Shown here: in pieces, positions 1 to 6,891 of the stretch
Position numbering within the stretch: the stretch's first letter is position 1
Layout: each line of letters opens with the position of its first letter
DNA from: CAZLQF01 sp964561545
GTDB taxonomy: Bacteria > Bacteroidota > Bacteroidia > CAILMK01 > CAYYUA01
Direction: 5' to 3'
Assembly: GCA_964561545.1 (NCBI GenBank)
Contig: CAZLQF010000037.1
Span: 1-22,826, forward strand
Length of the DNA stretch: 22,826 nucleotides
Notes under the pieces: generated by a model
What the model was told of the DNA's origin: nothing
What the model saw: the letters and a program-made list of their open reading frames with translations, nothing else
The model's database searches: none
Made by a program: the position numbers and the translations under genes

Positions 1-326
1 TCATAGAAAACCGAATCTATTCCAGGATCTCCCCGGGTAAGAGCAGATTCCTTCCTCCAATACCTGCGGCATCTACCAAAAGAAGATTGTTGGTTACGGG
101 CTTTGACATGATGTGCTGTCTCACCCTCTTCTAATGGCCTCTGTATGCCGTTCCTTTTCGTCAGGACCGGATTTCGCAGTTTCGCTTCCTTCAGTACCTT
201 CCTCACGGAAGGCCACCTTGCGACTTGCTAACAGGTTTCACCAACTCGTCCGCCAGTTGGCGGAGACTTGCACCCTCTGGAATTCTTTGGTATCTTTGAG
301 ATACCATCTGCCCATGCCGGGCACAC
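1..326 (-). mobile_element. Group II intron, 5' ribozyme part (domain I), cut by the window edge
   Basis: Read on the minus strand, the segment opens with GTGTGCCCGGCATGGGC (326 down to 310). This fits the GUGYG 5' end of bacterial group II introns and the GCCCGGCAUGGG start common in one bacterial group. It continues with a hairpin (289-305, arms GGTATCT/AGATACC), the GAGGGTGCAAGTC element (277-265), a second stem (249-264, arms TCCGCCA/TGGCGGA), and the CTGAAGGAAG...CGAAA...CCGGTCC...GAAAAGGAAC block of domain I (195-138). These appear in the order expected for domain I. The reverse transcriptase/maturase in domain IV and domains V-VI would lie left of position 1, so activity cannot be judged. 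The 5' end is placed at 326, but 328 is also possible because of a GT repeat. Identification rests on recalled consensus, not on a covariance model. Confidence 0.85.
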
Positions 327-773
327 ACAAATGCCCGGTACCAGGGTATTCCCATCTTTCAAGCCCCGCTAATTCTGGATAAGGATGATCCGGGGCGCTA
401 TAAAAAGACCCCACTACCGGCCCGCTTGTTCAATGGATTTAAAAAAGGTACCCGGAAAGCCGAATTCACCGATGGCATATTTTCAGAAGAAGATGTATTG
501 ATTGAAGGCAGATCCAGCTACGATGCTACCATTGACAGCAATTTGGAGGAAAAATTGAAGGAGAAAGGCATTGATACGGTTTTTGTATGCGGTTTTACTA
601 CGGACCACTGCGTCAAGGATACCATGAACAGCTTGGTTACCAAGGGCTTTGATTGCATCATGGTATCGGACTGCACCGCTACCAGAAACGCCCGGTTGCA
701 AAACCAGATCGAGCAGCAACTTAAAACCTTTGATAGCAAAACTTTGATTGAACAACAGATTAAAAACGCATAA
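327..773 (+). pseudogene. Cysteine hydrolase (isochorismatase family), 3' half split by the intron
   Basis: The first start codon in the frame is TTG at 426, but the same frame stays open and protein-like upstream to about 327. There it reads ARYQGIPIFQAPLILDKDD and then GRYKKTPLPARLFNGF, as expected of an isochorismatase-like hydrolase. The C-terminal half holds the GFTTDHCVKDT motif with the nucleophilic Cys (codon 609-611) and the VSDCTATRNA segment typical of the family. The N-terminal strand and its catalytic Asp are absent; they should lie beyond the group II intron, outside the window. Because the intron is antisense to this gene, splicing of the gene's own transcript cannot restore it, so it is called broken. 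The substrate is unknown; relatives cleave isochorismate, nicotinamide and similar amides. Confidence 0.8.
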
Positions 774-956
774 TAAAATTGCATAGAGCTTATGCCGGAC
801 TAAATGCTATGGTGGTGGTTATGAGTAATTTTCTACTTTTGCCATCAATTGACAGAAACCTAATCTAAAAGCTGCCACGAAGTTCAAGTCCTGAACGATG
901 GCATTTTGAGTAAAACCTCTGTCTCTAAGCCCCAAGTCCGGGTCAATGAGAATTAA

Positions 957-1748
957 CTACTCTGCTTCATGCTTTTTTTGACCGCTCAGCAAACTTATGC
1001 CAGTGGTGATGTAATTGTTCTCGTGATCGAGCCCTGTGCCGAATGCAAAGTCGACTTGTACGCGATAGTTGATAAGATAAGTAACACCTGCATTGACACT
1101 TGAGCGTGACGCCTCAAACTCCGGGATTTCTCCAAAAGGCTCAAGGTAGATACCCATTTTATCTGTAACAGTATGTCCTAATGCCAAGGAATAGGTAAAA
1201 ATTCCTGCGCCTTCTCCGAAAAAGTCATAGCCCACATTTCCTCCCAAATCAAAATGGTCTGAGCCATCGTGGGAAATAGCCAGTTTGTTGATGGTGCCGT
1301 AATGGTCGTTGGTGAGGCCATCGGTTCCTAAGGGAATTGTAACATGTGACAGAATGGCAATTTGTGTGGAAATGCTTTCGAAAGCTCCAAGTTCCAGCTT
1401 GGCCCCTAATTCAGGGTCGTTGATCCCCTGAATTTGCCCTTCCGACTGCTGAATGGTCGTCAACTGATTGACAACTCGCAATTCCAGTCCTTTCAGAATT
1501 CCCAGCCTGAAAAGCGTAGCAGGCGATTCAATGCGGGTGATGGTTTCATTTTGCCCTTCTTCAAAACCGAGAAGCAATCCACTTTCAATTTGCAAAGCAC
1601 CTTTTGGGACACTTTCCGTACTTTCCGTTCGATCAGGCCTGTCGGTAACAATCGTTTGGCTGCTGCCATCGAACGGTAATGTTATCAAGCATGTGACGGT
1701 CATGCTTATACAAGCATGCAAAATGTAGGGAATTCGGCTGATGATCAT
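957..1748 (-). CDS. Outer-membrane beta-barrel protein, phenol-degradation MetA-like (PF13557)
   Basis: A 263-residue protein with an N-terminal hydrophobic signal (about residues 1-30) followed by TIVTDRPDRTESTESVPKGA. This TDRPDxTES...VPKG...QIE opening is typical of the PF13557 'transporter' family. The rest alternates short beta strands with turns (for example GINDPELGAKLEL, DLGGNVGYDFFG, YLEPFGEIPEF), which fits a 10-14 strand outer-membrane barrel. The family is annotated as a possible channel for aromatic compounds, but its substrate is generally unknown. ATG at 1746-1748 is chosen because it precedes the signal peptide; no Shine-Dalgarno is visible. It converges with the broken hydrolase. 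A dyad (1761-1796) lies just upstream and may be an operator. Confidence 0.8.
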   Translation of the reverse strand: MIISRIPYILHACISMTVTCLITLPFDGSSQTIVTDRPDRTESTESVPKGALQIESGLLLGFEEGQNETITRIESPATLFRLGILKGLELRVVNQLTTIQQSEGQIQGINDPELGAKLELGAFESISTQIAILSHVTIPLGTDGLTNDHYGTINKLAISHDGSDHFDLGGNVGYDFFGEGAGIFTYSLALGHTVTDKMGIYLEPFGEIPEFEASRSSVNAGVTYLINYRVQVDFAFGTGLDHENNYITTGISLLSGQKKHEAE

Positions 1749-1760
1749 AATGGATGTATT

Positions 1761-1796
1761 TTTGCCTATTTAATAAAATATTTAGGCAAATCTAAA
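1761..1796. promoter_or_regulatory. Overlapping dyads upstream of the PF13557 gene, possible operator
   Basis: Two symmetrical elements overlap here. TTTGCCTA (1761-1768) and TAGGCAAA (1783-1790) are perfect 8-base inverted arms with a 14-base spacer. TTTAGGCAAATCTAAA (1781-1796) is a 16-base near-palindrome whose TTTAG/CTAAA ends resemble DtxR/MntR-type metalloregulator boxes. The site is 13-48 bases upstream of the minus-strand start codon, where a repressor could act. The regulator identity is a guess from resemblance only. Confidence 0.35.
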
Positions 1797-2360
1797 ATTT
1801 TGTTTTGGGAAATCGCAATTCAATTTAAGAAATAGGAATAAAAACCGGATCTGCTAAGGGATTAATCAGAATCTTGCCAGGTTAAAGCTGGCAATATCAA
1901 TATTTAAGGGCCAGTTACTGAGAGAGGTACTTTTTCAACATTGGTAAATCAAACGAACTTACTGAATCATAGGCCAACTTCAATTTAAATCAGCCACAGC
2001 TAATAGCCTCCACCCTTAATTTGCGGAAAGCAGTGCTTATAATTTGGTCATGCGCTGAACGCTAAGAACACGAAAGCGCCAAAAAATTATTCACCGAATT
2101 TTAGCTTTAATGCTTATTTAGCCACTTTAAGCCACCTTGGTTAAGAACAAGCGCAAAACGCATATTTTCTCAACCAGTGGCTAAAGCTGATTGGAAACTT
2201 TTATGGCGATTTTTTGTTTTAATAAGTTAAAATATATTCTCCAATCAGGAAATACCTGCACCAAAGCCTTTAATTTTATATTAGACAAGCCTCATCCTAA
2301 ACCATTAGCTATTAACATCAGGATTCCCCTCAATACAATAACATAATAAACAGTAGCCCT
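1797..2360. other. Intergenic region with no recognised gene
   Basis: This is the rest of the divergent gap between the PF13557 gene and the methyltransferase. It is AT-rich with stops in all frames. The only clear structure is a small hairpin TTGCCAG/CTGGCAA (1874-1894, 7-base loop) without a T tract, so it is not a terminator. No RNA gene or decayed protein was recognised. Confidence 0.5.
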
Positions 2361-3266
2361 ATGGCTGATAAAACAGATTTAGATTTTACGTACACCACCA
2401 TTGATGAAATATTCCGCTTAAGCATGGGCCCGACCGGTGATTACAGCGGAGCCAAGTACGATGGTGACTTTTCCATGACCCTTGAAGAAGCTCAGCGCGC
2501 CAAACATAAATTTATTGCGGACAGCCTTGGTATAAAAGAAGGCAGCAAGGTACTCGACATGGCTTGCGGATGGGGCCCTTTCCTTAAATACATCACCGAG
2601 GAAAGAGGGGCCAATGCCATTGGCCTCACCTTGTCGGAAGGTCAGGCAGCTGCCTGCCAAAAGAATGGAATGGACGTCCGTGTGCAGGATTGCCGGTACG
2701 TAAAACCTGAAGACTACGGCACATTCGATGCCGTCACCTGCATTGGAGGTTTAGAGCATTTTTGCTCCATTGAGGAATACCAGGAAGGCAAGCAAGAGCA
2801 GATCTACCGCGATTTCTTTAGTACGATTTACAACTTGTTGCCCAAAGGCGGGCGGTTTTACATGCAAACGATGGTATTTAGCAAAAACATGTTGAATTTT
2901 GAGGACATTGACATCAACGCTGAAAAAGGATCTGCTGCACATGTATTGGCTTTAATGGTTAAGGAATTCCCCGGATCCTGGCTGCCTTATGGCTCAGATA
3001 TGGTCATTAGAAATGCGGAGCCTGAATTTAAGCTGATCTCCATAAGCAGTGGCAGAACAGATTACATTGAAACCATTGGTCAATGGCGTAAGCGATTCCG
3101 CCAATTCAATCTAAAAAAATACATGCTGTTCCTTTCCCTCTTACCCAAATATTTAACAGATGAAGAATTCAAACATCAAGTAGAAATTTTTAACATCAGC
3201 CCCAATCGGGTTTGTTTTGAAAATGAAATCATGGACCATTACAGGTTGGTATTTGAGAAGCTTTGA
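2361..3266 (+). CDS. CFA-synthase-like SAM methyltransferase
   Basis: A 301-residue cytoplasmic methyltransferase of the cyclopropane-fatty-acid synthase/mycolic methyltransferase superfamily (PF02353-like). The SAM-binding motif VLDMACGWG is at residues 64-72, followed by GLTLSEGQ (89-96) and GGLEHF (129-134). The lead-in YSGAKY...MTLEEAQRAKHKFI matches the CFA family YSCAYF...LT.AQ..K layout, and GRTDYIETIGQWRKRF near residue 232 matches its hYaxTLxxW region. True CFA synthases bind bicarbonate with a Cys in YSC and a His in LLHT. Here these are Gly30 and Gln169, while the Glu of GLEHF is kept. It may therefore methylate a lipid or small molecule without forming a cyclopropane ring. It appears to be transcribed alone. 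The fold is secure; the substrate is unknown. Confidence 0.85.
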   Translation: MADKTDLDFTYTTIDEIFRLSMGPTGDYSGAKYDGDFSMTLEEAQRAKHKFIADSLGIKEGSKVLDMACGWGPFLKYITEERGANAIGLTLSEGQAAACQKNGMDVRVQDCRYVKPEDYGTFDAVTCIGGLEHFCSIEEYQEGKQEQIYRDFFSTIYNLLPKGGRFYMQTMVFSKNMLNFEDIDINAEKGSAAHVLALMVKEFPGSWLPYGSDMVIRNAEPEFKLISISSGRTDYIETIGQWRKRFRQFNLKKYMLFLSLLPKYLTDEEFKHQVEIFNISPNRVCFENEIMDHYRLVFEKL

Positions 3267-3593
3267 TGCAAAATTCAAGTTTGCAAATGGTTGGCCTTGA
3301 TCAATTTTGGCGTCATTTCTCAGTTTGCACAGGGGAGCTCGAATGGTAGCCTTTTCAAAAGCTTAATGCTCGGAGGATTCAAAACTTAAATTTTCAGCAG
3401 ATGCAATGTTGGTAATAAGCCTTATTAGAAACGAAATTGAAGCAACCCTCTTCTTAACTTTTTATAGGCCATTTACCAATCAAAATAAAACCTATGGATG
3501 GGGATGTTAATGCTGTAAAGCTTTAGAAAAATCCTAATTTCGCTTGGATGAAAGCTTAATCAAGCAGCCTTTCATGGCTAAAAACAAGGTAGT
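3267..3593. other. Intergenic region with no recognised gene
   Basis: AT-rich gap between the methyltransferase and the DinB-like gene. A short dyad TGCAAA/TTTGCA lies just after the methyltransferase stop (about 3269-3287) but has no T tract. No convincing reading frame, promoter or RNA was seen. Confidence 0.45.
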
Positions 3594-4124
3594 ATGCAAG
3601 AAAATTATTTAGCAAGCATCAAACAACAGTTCGAGTATTACAAATCTTTGGGAGAAAAAACTTTTCAGCAATTGAATGAGGAAGACCTGTTTTGGCAATA
3701 CAACCAAGACAGCAATTCCATAGCCATCATTGTCAACCATCTCTATGGCAATATGAAGTCCCGATGGACGGATTTTCTATCGGCAGATGGGGAGAAAGAT
3801 TGGCGCAATCGCGACCAGGAATTTGAAGAAAGCATCCAATCCAAAAATGAGCTATTAGAAAAGTGGGAAGCCGGGTGGCTGTGCCTTTTCCAAGCCCTCA
3901 ACGCAATTGGCCGCGATAACTTTGATACCGTTATTTACATACGTAACCAACGCCACACCATTATTGAAGCCATCAACCGGCAAATGGCACATTACGCGTA
4001 CCACATCGGTCAAATTGTGTACATTGCTAAATTACTAAAAGGTCAGCAATGGGAAAGCCTTTCCATTCCTAAGGGAAAATCTGAGGATTTCAACCAATCA
4101 AAATTTTCTGAAGGTAAGGATTGA
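3594..4124 (+). CDS. DinB-like protein, DUF1572 family
   Basis: A 176-residue, mostly helical protein of the DinB/YfiT metalloenzyme fold, DUF1572 type. The expected metal-binding histidines are visible: His49 in IIVNHLYGN, and His133 and His137 in RQMAHYAYHIGQIVYIAK. The layout is a four-helix bundle (about 1-30, 42-60, 77-105, 120-148) with a short polar tail. Members of the wider superfamily act as bacillithiol or mycothiol-dependent S-transferases, but DUF1572 proteins are largely uncharacterised, so only a divalent-metal-dependent role is inferred. It starts at an ATG without an obvious ribosome site and stands alone, with 217 bases before the next gene. Confidence 0.85.
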   Translation: MQENYLASIKQQFEYYKSLGEKTFQQLNEEDLFWQYNQDSNSIAIIVNHLYGNMKSRWTDFLSADGEKDWRNRDQEFEESIQSKNELLEKWEAGWLCLFQALNAIGRDNFDTVIYIRNQRHTIIEAINRQMAHYAYHIGQIVYIAKLLKGQQWESLSIPKGKSEDFNQSKFSEGKD

Positions 4125-4341
4125 TCATTAGAGGAACCAAGCAAGTATTGCCAAACCTCATAAGCATGAATGATGGGTTTTCAGAATGCCCTACCCTTGC
4201 CAGTAATAACAGTTAACCAAGTGGGTAAAAGCTTTTAGCCAAGAACCAAACTTTCAACCACTTTTTATGGTTAAGCCATTGAAAGATTCGCCACAGCCAT
4301 GTTAAGTCATTTTAACCGAATCTAAACACAAACCTAATACT

Positions 4342-4872
4342 ATGATAAGCCATCCGTCACAACGAATCGGTGTTTTTGTAGATGTTCAAAACATGTATTA
4401 TTCCTCAAGGAATTTGTACAATTCCCACACCAACTTTGAGGAAATTTTAAACACAGCGGTCCAGGACCGCCAGCTGATCCACGCCTTTGCTTACACCATT
4501 AAAATTGACAGCTCCGATGAACAAAAGTTTTTTGATGCCCTTACCAACCGTGGCTTTCAGGTAAAGCAAAAAGAGTTGCAAACCTATTTGAATGGCAACA
4601 AGAAAGGCGATTGGGACGTTGGAATAACAGTAGATGCCATTATAATGGCACCCAAACTGGATGTAGTATCTTTAGTGACAGGGGACGGAGATTTCATACC
4701 TTTGGTTAGGCATCTGCACAACCTCGGTTGCATGGTGGAAGTTCTTAGTTTTAGGAACACCACATCAACCAAATTAATTGAGGAATGCGATTATTTTATT
4801 AATCTTGAACACGATGAGGCCAAATATTTAATTGAAAGGCCTGAAAAAACAGATACATCAACGGACCATTAG
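4342..4872 (+). CDS. NYN domain (PIN-like) ribonuclease, LabA/DUF88 type
   Basis: A 176-residue NYN-domain protein. It opens with GVFVDVQNMYY, carrying the first catalytic Asp14 and Asn17. It continues with WDVGITVDAI (Asp92, Asp98) and VTGDGDFIPLVRHL (Asp115, Asp117). These acidic residues form the PIN-like metal site of LabA/DUF88 proteins. The domain fills about residues 8-155 and the tail is short and charged; the OST-HTH domain found in some relatives is missing. A role in RNA cleavage is inferred from the fold only. The DJ-1/PfpI gene follows after 17 bases, so the two are probably co-transcribed. Confidence 0.88.
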   Translation: MISHPSQRIGVFVDVQNMYYSSRNLYNSHTNFEEILNTAVQDRQLIHAFAYTIKIDSSDEQKFFDALTNRGFQVKQKELQTYLNGNKKGDWDVGITVDAIIMAPKLDVVSLVTGDGDFIPLVRHLHNLGCMVEVLSFRNTTSTKLIEECDYFINLEHDEAKYLIERPEKTDTSTDH

Positions 4873-4889
4873 AATTAAAAAACATATTT

Positions 4890-5435
4890 ATGCAACTTGA
4901 AGGCAAAAAAGTAATCGCAATAACGCATCAGGATTTTGAAGACCTTGAACTTTGGTATCCTGTCATGCGCTTGCGTGAAGAAGGCGCTAACGTAGATGTG
5001 GCCAGTGAAAAAGCAGGCATCGAAGTGAAGGGGAAACATGGCGTACCCATTCAAACCGTTATGAGTTTCCCTCAGATAACAGCTGAAGATTATGACGCTT
5101 TGGTAATTCCCGGTGGATGGGCGCCTGACAAACTCAGAAGATTTGAAGAAGTGCTAAAGCTGGTGCGCAAATTTGATGAAGACAACAAGCCGATTGCCCA
5201 GATTTGCCACGCAGGATGGATTTTAGCTTCTGCTTGCATCTTGAAAGGCAGGACGGTTACAAGCACCCCGGGTATCAAAGATGATATGATCAATGCTGGC
5301 GCTAATTGGGTTGATGAATCCTCCATAACCGATGGCAACATTATTTCCGCCCAAAGGCCACCCGATTTGCCGAATTTCATGAGAGCATTGATCCACGCAA
5401 TGGTTCACCAAGAAAAACCTGTAGAAAATGAATAA
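4890..5435 (+). CDS. DJ-1/PfpI family protein (type 1 glutamine amidotransferase-like)
   Basis: A 181-residue protein covering the full PfpI/YhbO-type domain. The nucleophile elbow is IAQICHAGW with Cys106 and neighbouring His107. The conserved acidic residue is Glu17 in the DFEDLELWYP motif, matching the GFEDxEL motif of PfpI. The end, ITDGNIISAQRPPDLPNF, matches the family's 'nlITsRxPxDLP' signature. Such proteins form oligomers in the cytoplasm; relatives have been described as proteases, glyoxalases or deglycases and are tied to carbonyl and oxidative stress. It lies 17 bases after the NYN gene, likely as the second gene of a pair, with the methylguanine methyltransferase 70 bases beyond. 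Confidence 0.9.
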   Translation: MQLEGKKVIAITHQDFEDLELWYPVMRLREEGANVDVASEKAGIEVKGKHGVPIQTVMSFPQITAEDYDALVIPGGWAPDKLRRFEEVLKLVRKFDEDNKPIAQICHAGWILASACILKGRTVTSTPGIKDDMINAGANWVDESSITDGNIISAQRPPDLPNFMRALIHAMVHQEKPVENE

Positions 5436-5505
5436 TTTTCCTGAGCGCTCGAAGAGGCACCAGATAAAGTTAATCTAATGAGCGTTCTGCGCTTAAACTT
5501 TACCC

Positions 5506-5976
5506 ATGGAAGTCGCTTACTTTCATTCACCCATTGGTTTGATAGAACTAAAAGCTGATGAGAATGGGCTGTGGTCAGCTCAGTTTTTAGAAAGGGACAT
5601 TCCTTTAGGTAGCAAGGAATCCACCCAGCCTGTTTTGAAACAGGCCATAAATGAGCTTGAGGCTTATTTTGGTGGCCAAATCATGGATTTCAACGTTCCT
5701 TTAATTTGGAAGGGCACTTATTTTCAGCGTAAAGTTTGGCATTGTTTGTCCACCATTCCATTTGGATTAACCATAAGCTATGCTGCGCTGGCCAAAAAGA
5801 TCGGGAATCCAAAAAGCGTAAGGGCCGTGGCCAATGCCAATGGCGCCAATCCTTTATGCATTTTTGTGCCTTGCCACAGGGTTATTCAGAAAAATGGCGG
5901 ATTAGGGGGCTATTCTGCCGGTACTACCAAAAAAAAGTGGCTTTTGGCACATGAAGCGAAGTACAAATTACCTTAA
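5506..5976 (+). CDS. ogt: Methylated-DNA--protein-cysteine S-methyltransferase (O6-methylguanine repair)
   Basis: A 156-residue MGMT of the short Ogt type. It has the active-site motif FVPCHRVIQKNGGLGGYSAG, where Cys123 takes the alkyl group from O6-methylguanine or O4-methylthymine in a suicide reaction. The helix-turn-helix DNA-binding part is seen as IPFGLTISYAALAKKIGNPKSVRAVANANGANP (split here as ISYAALAKKIG and VRAVANANGANP). The N-terminal half is the shorter, less conserved RNase-H-like domain (1-75). No AdaA-like transcription factor domain is attached, so this is a repair enzyme rather than a regulator. It converges on msrA with a 44-base gap and no clear terminator. Confidence 0.93.
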   Translation: MEVAYFHSPIGLIELKADENGLWSAQFLERDIPLGSKESTQPVLKQAINELEAYFGGQIMDFNVPLIWKGTYFQRKVWHCLSTIPFGLTISYAALAKKIGNPKSVRAVANANGANPLCIFVPCHRVIQKNGGLGGYSAGTTKKKWLLAHEAKYKLP

Positions 5977-6020
5977 ACTCAACCCTACCACTTGGTTGGT
6001 TCTCCACTTTTGATTATTGC

Positions 6021-6680
6021 TTAATCTTGCTGGGTTTTTAACAAGTCGGAAAACCTTTCTTTCACTTTATTGATCTTAGGCCTTGATACATTTTGTATGT
6101 ACCGGTCATTGGGATTCTTTTCCTCGTAATCCTGGTGGTAATCTTTTGCCTTATAGAAGGCTTTTAACCGGGATAATTTGGTGACAATTGGGTCGTCAAA
6201 TTTACCTGCTTCCTCCAGTTGATCGATCATGGCCTTTGCTTGCTGTTGCTGCTTGTTGCCGGTGTGATAAATAGCTGACCGGTATTGCTTACCGACATCC
6301 GGGCCTTGCCTGTTCAATTGGGTGGGGTCATGGGCTGTAAAAAATATTTCCAATAAAGTTTCGTAAGTGATCTTTTCAGGGTTGTAAATCACCTGTACGG
6401 TCTCAGCATGCCGCGTTTTACCAGAACTTACCTGCCGGTAAGTTGGATTTTTTACTTCACCTCCGGCATACCCTGAGATGGCTTCTTGCACACCTTGAAT
6501 CTGATCAAATGAAGCTTCTACACACCAAAAACATCCGCCCGCAAAATAAGCAGTATCCATTTTAGCTGGGTCAGCTTCACTTCCAGATGATGAAACGGTT
6601 TGTCCTTCTTGAGCACTTGAACCCGAATTTCCTGAACATGCGAACAAGAACAGGCTACTGATTAACAATACAATTTTCAT
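6021..6680 (-). CDS. msrA: Peptide-methionine (S)-S-oxide reductase MsrA, predicted lipoprotein
   Basis: The enzyme reduces the S epimer of methionine sulfoxide in proteins. The catalytic motif YFAGGCFWCVEA has Cys50. GYAGG, HAETVQVIYNP, FFTAHDPTQLNRQGPDVGKQYRS and YHQDY (split motifs) are all typical of MsrA. The start is set at 6680, not at the more upstream ATG at 6722, because 6680 directly opens a lipoprotein signal (MKIVLLISSLFLFAC, lipid Cys15) and has AAAAAGG about nine bases ahead. The mature protein begins with a Ser/Gly-rich linker (residues 16-40), which suggests it is anchored in the envelope and acts on oxidised envelope proteins. No MsrB domain or gene is in the window. It lies downstream of the channel gene on the same strand. 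Confidence 0.93.
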   Translation of the reverse strand: MKIVLLISSLFLFACSGNSGSSAQEGQTVSSSGSEADPAKMDTAYFAGGCFWCVEASFDQIQGVQEAISGYAGGEVKNPTYRQVSSGKTRHAETVQVIYNPEKITYETLLEIFFTAHDPTQLNRQGPDVGKQYRSAIYHTGNKQQQQAKAMIDQLEEAGKFDDPIVTKLSRLKAFYKAKDYHQDYEEKNPNDRYIQNVSRPKINKVKERFSDLLKTQQD

Positions 6681-6891
6681 AAAATACCTTTTTGTTTTCA
6701 ACCATCTTCGTGCGCATTTCAATCAATTAACATAGAAATTTTGCCTTAAAGCAGGTAATAAGGTTTACCTGATCAACGTAGCATTAAATATGAATATTGA
6801 GCGCGTTTAAAAATTTAACTTTATAATGGTTACCAATGAGACAAATGGTCGCTTATTTATGTTCTTAAATTTTCTTTTTCATAAATTGCCT

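Noticed and set aside
113..382. 89-codon plus-strand open frame
   Set aside because: It lies antisense across the group II intron ribozyme and runs into the hydrolase exon in another frame; no protein family features.
3269..3287. TGCAAA/TTTGCA dyad after the methyltransferase as a terminator
   Set aside because: Low G+C, short stem and no T tract.
6681..6722. Upstream ATG for msrA adding 14 residues
   Set aside because: The extension (MKCARRWLKTKRYF) would bury the lipoprotein signal; the internal ATG at 6680 has a better purine-rich lead and opens directly on the signal peptide.
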